Below are positions 37,878 to 48,270 of a DNA stretch of 64,000 nt, piece by piece. Below the pieces are notes generated by a model. The model made no database searches. It was given only the letters and a program-made list of their open reading frames with translations, and was not told the origin of the DNA. Both the position numbers and the translations under genes were made by a program. Source of the stretch: Lysobacter enzymogenes (GTDB taxonomy: Bacteria > Pseudomonadota > Gammaproteobacteria > Xanthomonadales > Xanthomonadaceae); assembly GCF_017355525.1 (NCBI RefSeq), contig NZ_CP067395.1, positions 2,046,001-2,110,000 of the forward strand, in the 5' to 3' direction. Positions within the stretch are counted from its first letter, which is position 1, and every line of letters starts with the position of its first letter.

Positions 37878-38172
37878 GTTCGCCTCCGCTGTACGCCTCG
37901 ACTCGTTCCTTGAGCTTCTGGCCCGGACGGAACGTCACCACCGTGCGCGCGGAAATCGGAATCTCCTCGCCGGTCTTCGGATTGCGGCCCGGGCGCTGGT
38001 TCTTGCGGCGCAGATCGAAGTTGCCGAAACCCGACAGCTTGACCTGGCGCCCCTGTTCCAACGCTTCGCGCAACGCATCGAAGAACGCGTCGACGAACTC
38101 CTTGGCTTCGCGCTTGTTCAGTCCGACTTCGTCGAACAGACGCTCGGCCATTTCCGCTTTGGTAAGTGCCAT
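37858..38172 (-). CDS. ihfA: Integration host factor alpha subunit
   Basis: A 104-residue IHF-alpha ([15 protein letters not shown]...), a DNA-bending protein that pairs with IhfB. The DNA-binding arm reads [20 protein letters not shown], with the conserved Pro that intercalates into DNA. It is downstream of pheT (45 bases) in the classic pheS-pheT-ihfA order and overlaps the following merR gene. Confidence 0.97.
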   Translation of the reverse strand: MALTKAEMAERLFDEVGLNKREAKEFVDAFFDALREALEQGRQVKLSGFGNFDLRRKNQRPGRNPKTGEEIPISARTVVTFRPGQKLKERVEAYSGGEHAGSGQ

Positions 38173-38217
38173 GGTGACCTCTGAATAACGTCCGGACCGT
38201 GACGGCCGCGCGAGGCG

Positions 38218-40614
38218 TCAGGCGCGCAGCCTGGCACCGTGTTCGCGTTCGACCGCGGCGGTCACTTCGGCCACCACCGCATCCACGTCCCGGTCGGTCA
38301 GGGTGCGCGATTCATCCTGCAGAATCAAGCCCATAGCGAGACTCTTGAATCCGGTTTCCACGCCCTTGCCCTGGTAGCGGTCGAACAGCACCAACTCGCG
38401 CAGGCTGGGCCCGGCGGCGGCCTGAACGGTCGCCTGAATGGCCGCCCACGGCACCGAATCGGCGACGATGAACGCGCGATCCCGGCGCACCGACGGGTAC
38501 TTGGACTGCGCTCCGGCCTTGGCGATGGCACGCTCGGTCAGCCCGGTCAGATCGAGTTCGAAGGCGATCACCGCGCTGTCCAGGTCCAGCGCCTTCAACA
38601 GGCGCGGATGCAGCTGGCCGATCCAGCCCAGGCGCAGCTCGCGGCCGCCGTCGACCCGCCACACGTCGGCGCTGCGGCCGGGGTGCGCCCACGACGGCGC
38701 CGCCGGACGGTAGTCCAGGCGCGCGCCGGCCGCGGCGGCGAGGCTGTCGAGGTCGCCGCGCAGGTCGTGGAAGCCGACCGGCTGCGCCGGCCGCGCCCAC
38801 TGCTCGGCGCCGGCGCTGCCGACGACCGCGGCGGCGATGCGCTGGGTTTCGCGCGGCGCATCGCCGGGCACGGCATGGAACACGTTGCCGAGCTCGAACA
38901 GGCGCACCCGCTCCTGCTGGCGCGCGGCGTTGCGCGACAGCGCGGCGGCCAGGCCCGGCAGCAGCATCGTGCGCATCACCCCGAGTTCGGCGCTGAGCGG
39001 ATTGGCCAGCGCCACCGCGCCCTCGCCCGCCTGCCACAGCTCCAGCCAGGCGGCGTCGACGAAGGCGTAGTTGACCGCTTCCAGGTAATCGCGCGCGGCC
39101 ATCTGCCGGCGCACGGTCGGCGCGTCGACGCGGGTCTCGGTCGGCGCGATCAGGCGCGAGGCGCCGCCCGGCAGCGTGGTCGGGATGCGGTCGTAGCCGT
39201 GGATGCGGGCGATTTCTTCGATCAGGTCTTCTTCGATGGCGATGTCGAAGCGGCGGCTCGGCGCAACCACGCGCCAGCCGTCGTCGCTGCGCTCCACGGC
39301 GAGGCCCAGCGCCTGCAGGATGCGTTCGACCTCGGCGTCGGCGACGCTGAGGCCGAGCACGCGCGCCAGCCGCGCGCGGCGCAGGGTCACCGGCCGCGGC
39401 TGCGGCAGGTGCTCGGGCAGCGCCGATTCGGTCAGCGGGCCGGGCGCGCCGCCGGCGATGTCGACGATCAGCCGGGTCGCGTATTCGATCGCGGTGCGCG
39501 GCAGTTCCGGATCGACGCCGCGCTCGAAGCGGTGGCCGGCGTCGGTGTGCAGGCCGAGCTTGCGGCCGCGGCCGATGATCGCGGCCGGGGCGAAGTGCGC
39601 CGCTTCCAGGAACACGTTGCGGGTGGCGTCGGTGACGCGGCTGTCGTAGCCGCCCATGACCCCGCCGAGCGCGACCACGCGCTGGGCCGCGCCGGCGCCG
39701 TCGGTGATGACGATGAACTGTTCGTCCAGGGTCACTTCCTGGGCGTTGAGCAGTTGCGTCGCCTCGCCCTTGCGCGCGCGCCGCGCGCCGACCGGACCGA
39801 CCAAAGTGTCGCGGTCGAAGGCGTGCATCGGCTGGCCGATTTCGAGCATCACGTACTGGGTGACGTCGACCAGGAACGACACCGGGCGCACGCCGCTGCG
39901 GCGCAGGCGCTCGGCCATCCACACCGGCGTCGGCGCGCTCGCGTCGACGCCTTCGATGACCCGGCCGCAATAGCGCGGCACGTCGGCGCCGGCGTCGAGT
40001 TCGACGGTCAGGGTCGATTCGATCGTCGCCGGCACCGGTTCGATCGCCAGCGGCGCGACCGCGCTGCCGGTCGCCGCGGCGACGTCGAAGGCGATGCCGC
40101 GCACGCTGAAGCAGTCGGCGCGGTTCGGGGTCAGCTTGATCTCGATGCTGGCGTCGGGCAGGCCCAGGTACTGCGCCAGCGCCTGGCCGACCGGCGCATC
40201 GGCCGGCAGTTCCAGCAGGCCGGACGCATCGGCGTCGATGCCGAGCTCCTTGGCCGAGCACAGCATGCCGAACGACTCCACGCCGCGCAGCTTGGCCGCC
40301 TTGATCTGCATCCCGCCCGGCAGCGACGCGCCGACCGTGGCCAGCGGCGCGACCAGACCGGCGCGCGCGTTCGGCGCGCCGCAGACGATCTGCACGGTGC
40401 CGTGGCCGGTATCGACCGAGCACACCTGCAGGCGGTCGGCTTCCGGATGCTTTTGCGCGCTGACGATGCGCGCGACGACGACGCCGTCGAGCGCCGCGCC
40501 GAGCGCGGTCACTTCTTCGACTTCCAACCCGATCGCGGTCAGGGTCGCGGCGAGCTCATCGCGCGTGGCGGCGGTCGGGACGTGCTGGCGGAGCCAGTTT
40601 TCGCTGAATTTCAT
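38218..40614 (-). CDS. pheT: Phenylalanine-tRNA ligase beta subunit
   Basis: A 798-residue PheT, which with PheS charges tRNA-Phe. Domains in order: an N-terminal tRNA-binding (EMAP-like) domain at about 39-150 containing VCGAPNARAGLVAPLA; B3/B4 editing domain in the 200-400 range; B5 and the C-terminal FDX-ACB anticodon-binding domain ending with the usual LTDRDVDAVVAEV. The start MKFSENWLRQHV is the family's normal one, with an upstream frame of non-homologous residues. The pheS stop lies 143 bases upstream, a gap occupied by a dispersed repeat. ihfA follows. Confidence 0.98.
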   Translation of the reverse strand: MKFSENWLRQHVPTAATRDELAATLTAIGLEVEEVTALGAALDGVVVARIVSAQKHPEADRLQVCSVDTGHGTVQIVCGAPNARAGLVAPLATVGASLPGGMQIKAAKLRGVESFGMLCSAKELGIDADASGLLELPADAPVGQALAQYLGLPDASIEIKLTPNRADCFSVRGIAFDVAAATGSAVAPLAIEPVPATIESTLTVELDAGADVPRYCGRVIEGVDASAPTPVWMAERLRRSGVRPVSFLVDVTQYVMLEIGQPMHAFDRDTLVGPVGARRARKGEATQLLNAQEVTLDEQFIVITDGAGAAQRVVALGGVMGGYDSRVTDATRNVFLEAAHFAPAAIIGRGRKLGLHTDAGHRFERGVDPELPRTAIEYATRLIVDIAGGAPGPLTESALPEHLPQPRPVTLRRARLARVLGLSVADAEVERILQALGLAVERSDDGWRVVAPSRRFDIAIEEDLIEEIARIHGYDRIPTTLPGGASRLIAPTETRVDAPTVRRQMAARDYLEAVNYAFVDAAWLELWQAGEGAVALANPLSAELGVMRTMLLPGLAAALSRNAARQQERVRLFELGNVFHAVPGDAPRETQRIAAAVVGSAGAEQWARPAQPVGFHDLRGDLDSLAAAAGARLDYRPAAPSWAHPGRSADVWRVDGGRELRLGWIGQLHPRLLKALDLDSAVIAFELDLTGLTERAIAKAGAQSKYPSVRRDRAFIVADSVPWAAIQATVQAAAGPSLRELVLFDRYQGKGVETGFKSLAMGLILQDESRTLTDRDVDAVVAEVTAAVEREHGARLRA

Positions 40615-40639
40615 GGGTTTGGGAGCCGGGGAAGCAAAG

Positions 40640-40757
40640 CGGGAGTGAAAAGCGGGGTTGGCGAACTGTGGGGACGACGGGGCGAAGGACGTCGGAATTG
40701 GAACTATCGCGCAGCAACAGTTCCCCAATCCCTAACCCCGCTCTTTATCCCCGTTCC

Positions 40758-40758
<1 letters not shown>
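40640..40758. repeat. Dispersed repeat between pheS and pheT
   Basis: AGCGGGGTTGGCGAACTGT (about 40649) faces ACAGTTCCCCAATCCCTAACCCCGCT (about 40717-40742) across a loop of about 50 bases. It is a member of the same intergenic family as 1081 and 1836, lying within the pheST operon, so read-through through a strong hairpin is required to express pheT. Confidence 0.6.
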
Positions 40759-41798
<1,040 letters not shown>

Positions 41799-42233
41799 TC
41801 ACTTGCCTTGCGTTGATTTGCCTCGCGATCGGCCGCGGCGGAGTTCCTCCGCCCAGTTCTTCGCGTTCTCGCTGCCCGCCTCGACCAACTGCCTGTCCGC
41901 TTCGCCGCAGCCCGCCGCCGATTCCGGCGCGCCGGTCGCGACCGTCGCGTTCAGCGCCACCCCGAGCAATTGCCCGGGCGGAACCCGCTTTTCCAGCTTG
42001 CGGGTGATCGCGGCGATGTCGTCCTGGAACTGCTTGCCGCGCGACTCGTCGAGCACCTTGCATTGTTCGTTGCGCCCCATCGCCAGCATCACCTCGCCGA
42101 AGCGCTGGAGCGTGTCGGCGTTCGCCGGGTCCGCCTGCGGCGCTTGCGCGGCCGCGATCGTCGACGCCAGTGCGAACCCCAACCCCGCCGCCGCGCGCAA
42201 CGCGCGCCGGCCGTATCCGGACATCCCTTTCAT
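41799..42233 (-). CDS. Exported protein of unknown function between rplT and pheS
   Basis: A 144-residue protein with a Sec signal peptide: a basic N-terminus (MKGMSGYGRRALRA), a hydrophobic core and cleavage near AAAQAPQ. The mature part has RFGEVMLAMGRNEQCKVLDE, two Cys residues and a charged, basic C-terminus (AEELRRGRSRGKSTQGK). A good GGGAGAGG ribosome site precedes the start. It lies 15 bases upstream of pheS and 137 downstream of rplT, where E. coli has the short pheM leader. Not a recognised family; it is probably co-transcribed with the tRNA synthetase genes. Confidence 0.65.
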   Translation of the reverse strand: MKGMSGYGRRALRAAAGLGFALASTIAAAQAPQADPANADTLQRFGEVMLAMGRNEQCKVLDESRGKQFQDDIAAITRKLEKRVPPGQLLGVALNATVATGAPESAAGCGEADRQLVEAGSENAKNWAEELRRGRSRGKSTQGK

Positions 42234-42283
42234 CGCCTCTCCCTGAGGGCCCGGCAGCGGATCGCCGGAGCCCAGAAACGACA

Positions 42284-42311
42284 ATGGGGAAGGACTCGCG
42301 CCCTTCCCCAT
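42284..42311 (-). terminator. Hairpin downstream of rplT
   Basis: The minus strand reads ATGGGGAAGG, an eight-base loop, then CCTTCCCCAT, followed by TGTCGTTTC, a weak T tract. It lies in the 137-base gap between rplT and the exported protein gene. It may reduce read-through from the ribosomal genes into the pheST genes. Confidence 0.5.
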
Positions 42312-42370
42312 GCCTTGTGGTCCTTTGCTCGGTCCGCACCGGAAGGCGCGGACGTTGCAGTGGAACCGAC

Positions 42371-42730
42371 TTAAGCCGCGAGCGCGCTCTTCGCCTTTTC
42401 CGCCAGAGCCGCAAAACCCTTCGCGTCGTGCACGGCGATGTCCGCCAGCACCTTACGGTCGAGGGTAATGCCGGCCTTCAGCAGGCCGTTGATAAATCGG
42501 CTGTAGCTCATGCCGTTGATGCGGGCCGCCGCGTTGATGCGGGTGATCCACAGCGAACGGAAATTGCGCTTCTTCTGCTTGCGACCGATGTAGGCGTACT
42601 GCAGGGCCTTCGTGACCGCCTGCTTGGCGACGCGGAAGACCTTGCGGCGGGCGTTGTAGTAGCCCTTGGCCTGCTTCAGGATTTTCTTGTGGCGGGCTCG
42701 TGCCGTCACACCACGCTTAACTCGTGCCAT
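42371..42730 (-). CDS. rplT: 50S ribosomal protein L20
   Basis: A 119-residue L20 ([19 protein letters not shown]...), a basic ribosomal protein that starts 50S assembly. In E. coli and relatives it represses its own operon by binding the rpmI leader. It follows rpmI by 12 bases, in the infC-rpmI-rplT order. Confidence 0.99.
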   Translation of the reverse strand: MARVKRGVTARARHKKILKQAKGYYNARRKVFRVAKQAVTKALQYAYIGRKQKKRNFRSLWITRINAAARINGMSYSRFINGLLKAGITLDRKVLADIAVHDAKGFAALAEKAKSALAA

Positions 42731-42742
42731 TTTTCAGTCTCC

Positions 42743-42940
42743 TCACAAATACGGAAGCATGCGGTCCAGACGGCCCGCGTCCTCGGCACGAACATGGTTC
42801 GTCTGCCGCAGGTTGCGCTTCCGCTTGGTCGCTTTCTTGGTGAGGATGTGGCTCTTGTTGGCGTGGCCGCACTTGTACTTGCCGGAAGCGGTCTTCCGGA
42901 AGCGCTTGGCCGCCGCCCGATTGGTCTTGATCTTGGGCAT
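42743..42940 (-). CDS. rpmI: 50S ribosomal protein L35
   Basis: A 65-residue L35 ([21 protein letters not shown]...). It lies in the infC-rpmI-rplT operon, 292 bases after infC. The gap upstream is unusually long for this operon and may hold a promoter or regulatory structure. Confidence 0.98.
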   Translation of the reverse strand: MPKIKTNRAAAKRFRKTASGKYKCGHANKSHILTKKATKRKRNLRQTNHVRAEDAGRLDRMLPYL

Positions 42941-43232
42941 TGCGATGTCCTTTCGGATGGTTTTATGTCACTGGCCTGGGCGGTGGCTGGGCACGGCATG
43001 CGTGCGGCCACTCTTTCCGTCCTGCCCTTGCCGGCTTGTAAGTCGCTGATTTACAAAGAATCTACGACAGGTCCGTGCAGCTGCATACAACAAACCCGGC
43101 GAACCGGGCCGCATAGTATGCGGGCTGGGCGCCGGGCTTGCAAATATTTTGAGGCAAATCAGGGGATTGGGAGCCGCGCCCCCATCCCCGACCGCGCCTC
43201 GGCCCTCCCCCGCAGGCGGGGAAGGACCCGGC
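42941..43232. other. Long infC-rpmI intergenic gap
   Basis: About 290 bases with no gene. An inverted pair TTGTAA/TTACAA (about 43036-43056) lies near the rpmI end and AT-rich sequence (CAAATATTTTGAGGCAAATC) near 43141-43160. A promoter or leader for L35/L20 is likely here, but I cannot define it. Confidence 0.4.
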
Positions 43233-43757
43233 TCAGGTCTTCTTCTTCGGCGCGATCATCATGACCATCTGCCGCCCTTCCAGGCGCGGACGCGACTCGA
43301 CCACGATGTCTTCGCCCAGATCGGCCTCGATCCGCGCCGCCATCTCGCGACCGAGCTCCTGGTGGCTCATTTCGCGGCCGCGGAAGCGGATGTTGACCTT
43401 GACCTTGTCGCCCTCCTCCAGGAAGCGGCGCATGTTGCGCAGCTTGATCTGGTAGTCGCCCTCGTCGGTGACCGGACGGAACTTGAGCTCCTTGATCTCG
43501 ACCTGCTTCTGCTTCTTCTTGGCCTCGTTGGCCTTCTTCTGCTGCTCGAAGCGGAACTTGCCGAAATCCATGATCTTGCAGACCGGCGGATCGGCGTTGG
43601 GCTGGATTTCGACCAGATCCAGGGCTTCCTCTTCGGCCATGCGCAGGGCTTCGTCGCGCGTGAGCACGCCGATCATCTCGCCGTCGCTGCCGATCACGCG
43701 CACGCGCGGGACGCGGATTTCCTGGTTCTTTCGATTCGGCTTCTCAGGGGTACTGAT
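43233..43757 (-). CDS. infC: Translation initiation factor IF-3 (probable AUC start)
   Basis: A 174-residue IF-3, which checks start codons on the 30S subunit. The core runs from [16 protein letters not shown] through [22 protein letters not shown] to [19 protein letters not shown]. No ATG lies near the expected N-terminus. The only codon with good spacing from a ribosome site (GGAG, nine bases upstream) is ATC at 43757-43755, giving [11 protein letters not shown] as the next residues. An in-frame TTG at 43772 has no ribosome site, and the intervening ATT lies directly after the GGAG, too close. Rare AUU/AUC starts are known in infC and make IF-3 control its own synthesis. Confidence 0.9.
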   Translation of the reverse strand: MSTPEKPNRKNQEIRVPRVRVIGSDGEMIGVLTRDEALRMAEEEALDLVEIQPNADPPVCKIMDFGKFRFEQQKKANEAKKKQKQVEIKELKFRPVTDEGDYQIKLRNMRRFLEEGDKVKVNIRFRGREMSHQELGREMAARIEADLGEDIVVESRPRLEGRQMVMMIAPKKKT

Positions 43758-43859
43758 TGTTGCAATCTCCAATAAAAACGCGATGTTACGCGCCTGGGGC
43801 CGTCCCGGCCTGACCGGGACGGAGGTTGTAGCGCTGCGCGCGGGCGGCGGCCGGACGGG

Positions 43860-45758
43860 TCAGGCTCGCTCGCTCATAAGACGCGAAGCGAACTCGGCGA
43901 CGGTCATCGTCCCCAGGTCCTCCCCACCCCGCGTGCGCACCGCGATCGTGCCGGTTTCCTTCTCGCGGTCGCCAGCGACGAGCAGGTACGGCACGCGCTG
44001 CAGCGTGTGCTCGCGAATCTTACGGCCGATTTTTTCGTTTCGCAAATCGGCCTCGACCCGGAACCCTTGATTTGCAAGGAGTTTCCTGACCTCCTCCACA
44101 TAATCGGCCTGCGCGTCGGTGATGTTGAGCACCGCCGCCTGCACCGGCGCCAGCCAGGCCGGGAATTGGCCGGCGTGGTGCTCGATCAGGATGCCGAGGA
44201 AACGCTCCATCGAACCCACGATCGCGCGATGCAGCATCACCGGCGTGCGCCGCTGGCTGTTTTCGTCGACGTATTCCGCGCCGAGCCGGCCCGGCATCAT
44301 GAAGTCGACCTGCATCGTGCCGAGCTGCCAGGTGCGGCCGATCGCGTCCTTCAAGTGGTATTCGATCTTCGGGCCGTAGAACGCGCCTTCGCCCGGCAGT
44401 TCCTGCCACTCGACGTTGCACGCCGCCAACGCGCTGCGCAGCGCGCCTTCGGCCTTGTCCCAGGTGGCGTCGTCGCCGAGGCGCGAATCCGGGCGCAGCG
44501 CGATCTTGATCTGGATGTCCTCGAAACCGAAATCGGCGTACACCGCCAGCGCCTGCTGGTGGAACGCGGTCACTTCGGCTTCGATCTGGTCTTCCAGGCA
44601 GAAGATGTGGCCGTCGTCCTGGGTGAAGCCGCGCACGCGCAGGATGCCGTGCAGCGCGCCGGACGGCTCGTTGCGGTGGCAGGCGCCGAATTCGCCGTAA
44701 CGGATCGGCAGGTCGCGATAGCTGTGCAGGCCCTGGTTGAACACCTGCACGTGGCCGGGGCAGTTCATCGGCTTGATCGCGTAGGTGCGCTTCTCCGACT
44801 CGGTGAAGAACATGTTCTCCTTGTAGTTGTCCCAGTGGCCGGACTTCTGCCACAGCGACACGTCGAGGATCTGCGGGCAGCGCACTTCGCCGTAGCCGCT
44901 GTCGCGGTAGACCTTGCGCATGTACTGCTCGACCACTTGCCACACCGACCAGCCCTTGGGGTGCCAGAACACCAGGCCCGGCGCTTCTTCCTGCAGGTGG
45001 AACAGGTCCTGCTGCTTGCCGATCTTGCGATGGTCGCGCTTCTCGGCCTCCTCCATGCGCTGGATGTAGGCGGCAAGCTGCTTCTTGTCGGCCCAGGCGG
45101 TGCCGTAGATGCGCTGCAGCTGTTCGTTCTTGGAATCGCCGCGCCAGTACGCGCCGGAGATGCGGGTCAGCTTGAACGCCTTGAGGAAGCGCGTGTTGGG
45201 CACGTGCGGGCCGCGGCACATGTCCACGTATTCCTCGTGGTAGTACAGGCCCATCGCCTTCTCGTCGGGCATGTCCTCGACCAGGCGCAGCTTGTAGTCC
45301 TCGCCGCGCGACTGGAACACCGCGACCACTTCCTCGCGCGGAGTGACCTTCTTGATCACGTCGTAGTCCTTGTCGATCAGCTCGATCATGCGCGCTTCGA
45401 TCGCGGCCATGTCGTCCGGGGTGAACGGGCGCTCGTACCAGATGTCGTAGTAGAAGCCTTCCTCGATGACCGGGCCGATCACCATCTTCGCGGTCGGGTA
45501 CAGCTGCTTGACCGCGTGGCCGACCAGGTGGGCGCAGGAGTGGCGGATGATTTCGACGCCTTCGGGGTCCTTCGGCGTGATGATGCGCAGCTTGGCGTCG
45601 TGGTCGATGCGGTCGCTGGCGTCGACCAGCTTGCCGTCGACTTCGCCGGCGACGGTGGCCTTGGCCAGGCCGGCGCCGATCGAGGCGGCGACGTCCATGA
45701 CGGAAACGGGGTGGTCGAATTCGCGGCGGCTGCCGTCGGGGAGGGTAATGGCGATCAT
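43860..45758 (-). CDS. thrS: Threonine-tRNA ligase
   Basis: A 632-residue ThrRS. It has a TGS domain (1-60, [16 protein letters not shown]), an editing domain with [16 protein letters not shown] (zinc-free) around 70-225, the class II catalytic core with [13 protein letters not shown] and [21 protein letters not shown], and the anticodon-binding C-terminus. It charges tRNA-Thr and starts the thrS-infC-rpmI-rplT operon. The family start MIAITLPDG is used; upstream sequence includes a leader with a REP half copy and a terminator (see below). Confidence 0.98.
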   Translation of the reverse strand: MIAITLPDGSRREFDHPVSVMDVAASIGAGLAKATVAGEVDGKLVDASDRIDHDAKLRIITPKDPEGVEIIRHSCAHLVGHAVKQLYPTAKMVIGPVIEEGFYYDIWYERPFTPDDMAAIEARMIELIDKDYDVIKKVTPREEVVAVFQSRGEDYKLRLVEDMPDEKAMGLYYHEEYVDMCRGPHVPNTRFLKAFKLTRISGAYWRGDSKNEQLQRIYGTAWADKKQLAAYIQRMEEAEKRDHRKIGKQQDLFHLQEEAPGLVFWHPKGWSVWQVVEQYMRKVYRDSGYGEVRCPQILDVSLWQKSGHWDNYKENMFFTESEKRTYAIKPMNCPGHVQVFNQGLHSYRDLPIRYGEFGACHRNEPSGALHGILRVRGFTQDDGHIFCLEDQIEAEVTAFHQQALAVYADFGFEDIQIKIALRPDSRLGDDATWDKAEGALRSALAACNVEWQELPGEGAFYGPKIEYHLKDAIGRTWQLGTMQVDFMMPGRLGAEYVDENSQRRTPVMLHRAIVGSMERFLGILIEHHAGQFPAWLAPVQAAVLNITDAQADYVEEVRKLLANQGFRVEADLRNEKIGRKIREHTLQRVPYLLVAGDREKETGTIAVRTRGGEDLGTMTVAEFASRLMSERA

Positions 45759-45832
45759 GGGCTTCGTGGTTCGCAAGGCTCGGGGGACGACGGCGCGCGG
45801 TCGGCGGCGCAAGGCGGCGCGATCGGGCGGCG

Positions 45833-45866
45833 GCGCGGTCGCGGCTGGCGCCGCTCCTACAGGGGG
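45833..45866. repeat. REP half copy in the thrS leader
   Basis: GCGCGGTCGCGGCTGGCGCCGCTCCTACAGGGGG-type sequence (single arm) matching the REP pair at 33020. It lies between the thrS start and the leader terminator, so any transcript will contain it. Confidence 0.6.
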
Positions 45867-45893
45867 TCATCGGACGTCCGCGAGGCGGACAAG

Positions 45894-45916
45894 AAAAAAG
45901 CGCCGCGAGGGCGCCT
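45894..45916 (-). terminator. Candidate attenuator terminator upstream of thrS
   Basis: The minus strand reads AGGCGCC, CTCGC, GGCGCTTTTTT: a five-GC-pair stem extended by A-T and G-T pairs, then a T run. It lies 136 bases before thrS and 23 bases after the end of a small open frame containing two threonine codons (see next entry). A second hairpin, GTCCGC-CTC-GCGGAC, follows at 45876-45890. Confidence 0.65.
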
Positions 45917-45939
45917 GCGTGAGCGGGGCCTGCGCGGGG

Positions 45940-45966
45940 TCAGCGATGGGCGCGGGTAGTGTCCAT
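45940..45966 (-). CDS. Candidate thrS leader peptide
   Basis: ATG GAC ACT ACC CGC GCC CAT CGC TGA: eight codons, two of them adjacent threonine codons (MDTTRAHR), ending 23 bases before a terminator and about 180 bases upstream of thrS. The ribosome site is weak (GAGCG). This resembles amino-acid-responsive attenuation, in which stalling at Thr codons would keep thrS expressed when charged tRNA-Thr is scarce. Two Thr codons is modest support; chance cannot be excluded. Confidence 0.35.
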   Translation of the reverse strand: MDTTRAHR

Positions 45967-46405
45967 GTCGCACGCTCGGCCGGCGGATTGGCGCGGGCCA
46001 CCTGGGTCGGTTGGAAACGATGCGGCCGGATGCCGCGTCGCAGGCGCTAATAGTTGGGGACGCGGCGGGGGCAAGTCAACCGTCGGCGCACGGCAAAACC
46101 GCCAGGGCCGGCGCGGCGCGGACCGCGACGGCCCGCACACGGAAACTGCGCCCCCTTGCGGTACTGTGACCGCCTCAAGGACGCCATCTGCGTGGGGACG
46201 TGATGGAAATTAAGGACGCGGGCCGCGCCAGGCGCGGCGGCGCAATGCCGTTGCCGGCGGCGATTTTCGGCGATTCGAATGCGGACCGCGCCGGCACCGG
46301 GAGCCACGCCGGCGCCGGCTGCGTGGAGCGTAACGACGCCGGCGCGCAGCTGAAGTTCGTTGCGTCGCGCCCCGCCGCCTGCTCCCAGCGCCTTCACGGC
46401 CGCTC
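45967..46405. other. Divergent region between thrS leader and the ABC transporter
   Basis: About 440 bases between the leader peptide and the ABC transporter gene, presumably with the promoters of both. It includes an open frame at 46200-46412 that is not convincing (see rejected). No clear -35/-10 pair is seen. Confidence 0.4.
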
Positions 46406-48259
46406 GTGGTGAGCGACGACCCGTTCGCCCCGACCCCGGGCGCCAGCGGCTCCGCGCTGACCGTGCTGCGGCGCCTGCTGCCGACGGTGTGGCATTACCG
46501 CGGCCGGGTCCTGGCCGGGCTGGCGTTGGTGCTGGGCACCAAGCTGGCGATGGTCGGAATGCCGTTGCTGCTCAAGCAACTGATCGACGCGCTCGGGCAG
46601 AAACCGACCGTGCTGACCGTGCCCGCCGCGCTGCTGATGGCCTACGGCGCGCTGCGGCTGGCCTCGGCGCTGTTGCAGGAAATACGCACCGTGGTGTTCG
46701 CGCGGGTGCTGGCGCGCAGCGCGCGCGAGGTCGGGCTGCGGGTGTTCGCGCACCTGCACGCGCTGAGCCTGCGCTTCCACCTGGACCGCCGCACCGGCGC
46801 GATCGGGCGCGACCTCGAGCGCGGCATGGGCTCGATCGCGGAGCTGCTCGACACCGTGCTGTACATGGTGGTGCCGACCCTGGTCGAACTGGGGCTGATC
46901 CTGGCGGTGCTGCTGATCGGCTACGACCTGTCGTTCGCCGCGATCACGGTGCTGACGCTCGGCGTGTACATGGCGTTCACCTACCGCATGACCGAGTGGC
47001 GCCTGCGCTGGTATCGGGAAATGAACGAGGCCAACACCGAAGCCAGCGCCAGTTCGGTGGACTCGCTGCTCAACTACGAGACGGTCAAGTACTTCAACAA
47101 CGAGGCCTTCGAGGCGCAGCGCTTCGACCGCCGCCTGCGCGAGCTCGAGGACACCTCGGTGCGCAGCCTCAAGGCGGCCTCGCTGATGGGCATCGGCCAG
47201 AGCGCGATCATCGCCGTCGGCCTGACCGCGCTGCTGTGGCGCGCGACCGCCGGCGTGGTCGACGGGCGCATGAGCCTGGGCGACCTGGTCCTGGTCAACG
47301 CCTACCTGCTGCAACTGGCCGCGCCGCTGAGCTACCTCGGCGTGGTCTATCGCGAAGGCAAGCAGATGCTGGCCAACCTGGAGCGCATGTTCGCCCTGCT
47401 CGACGAACCGGTCGAAGTGCGCGACCGGCCCGGCGCGCCAGCGCTGCGCGTGGGCGGCGGCGAGGTGCGGTTCGAGAACGTGTCGTTCCGCTACGGCGAG
47501 CGCGAGATCCTCGCCGGCATCGACCTGACCATCCCCAGCGGCCGCACCGTGGCGGTGGTCGGCAGCACCGGCGCCGGCAAATCGACCCTGGCGCGGCTGC
47601 TGTACCGCCACTACGACCCCGACGGCGGGCGCGTGCTGGTCGACGGCCAGGACCTGCGCGAAGTGACGGCAGACTCGCTGCGCCGGCGCATCGGCGTGGT
47701 GCCGCAGGACACGGTGCTGTTCAACGAATCGCTGTACTACAACATCGCCTACGGCCGCCCCGACGCCAGCCGCGAGGAAGTGCTGGAGGCCGCGCGCGCG
47801 GCGCGCATCCACGACTTCATCCAGTCGCTGCCGCAGGGTTACGACACCGGCGTGGGCGAGCGCGGGCTGAAGCTGTCCGGCGGCGAGAAGCAGCGCATCG
47901 CGATCGCCCGCACCCTGCTCAAGCGCCCGGCGATCCTGATCTTCGACGAAGCGACCTCGGCGTTGGACGCGCACACCGAGAACGAGATCCAGCGCGAACT
48001 CGGCCAGGCCGCGCAGGGACGCACCGCGCTGGTGATCGCCCATCGCCTGTCGACGGTGGTCGACGCCGACCAGATCGTGGTGCTGGAAGCCGGCCGCATC
48101 GCCGAACGCGGCAGCCATGCCGAACTGCTCGCCGCCGGCGGCCGCTACGCCGCGCTGTGGACGATGCAGCAGCGCCGCGCGCCCGGCGCGGCCCATACCG
48201 ATATCGGTGCCGACGCCGAAGACGACGCCGACGAATCCATCCCCGCCCTCACCGACTGA
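46406..48259 (+). CDS. ABC exporter (half transporter, Atm1-like)
   Basis: A 617-residue half transporter: six membrane helices (about residues 25-320), then an ATP-binding domain with Walker A GSTGAGKSTL from about 386, signature LSGGEKQR at 490 and Walker B ILIFDEATSALD. The membrane domain resembles the Atm1/HMT1 branch, which exports glutathione or thiol compounds, rather than a peptidase-fused peptide exporter. It is directly followed (11 bases) by an ATP-grasp ligase of the MvdC/MvdD type, so an alternative role is export of a modified peptide. The start is one of two adjacent GTG codons. Confidence 0.88.
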   Translation: MVSDDPFAPTPGASGSALTVLRRLLPTVWHYRGRVLAGLALVLGTKLAMVGMPLLLKQLIDALGQKPTVLTVPAALLMAYGALRLASALLQEIRTVVFARVLARSAREVGLRVFAHLHALSLRFHLDRRTGAIGRDLERGMGSIAELLDTVLYMVVPTLVELGLILAVLLIGYDLSFAAITVLTLGVYMAFTYRMTEWRLRWYREMNEANTEASASSVDSLLNYETVKYFNNEAFEAQRFDRRLRELEDTSVRSLKAASLMGIGQSAIIAVGLTALLWRATAGVVDGRMSLGDLVLVNAYLLQLAAPLSYLGVVYREGKQMLANLERMFALLDEPVEVRDRPGAPALRVGGGEVRFENVSFRYGEREILAGIDLTIPSGRTVAVVGSTGAGKSTLARLLYRHYDPDGGRVLVDGQDLREVTADSLRRRIGVVPQDTVLFNESLYYNIAYGRPDASREEVLEAARAARIHDFIQSLPQGYDTGVGERGLKLSGGEKQRIAIARTLLKRPAILIFDEATSALDAHTENEIQRELGQAAQGRTALVIAHRLSTVVDADQIVVLEAGRIAERGSHAELLAAGGRYAALWTMQQRRAPGAAHTDIGADAEDDADESIPALTD

Positions 48260-48270
48260 AGGAAACGCGC

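Noticed and set aside
46200..46412. A 70-codon open frame upstream of and overlapping the ABC transporter start, possibly an extra precursor peptide
   Set aside because: The ribosome site is weak, it ends inside the transporter gene's start, and the sequence has no leader or core pattern. Kept as unsupported.
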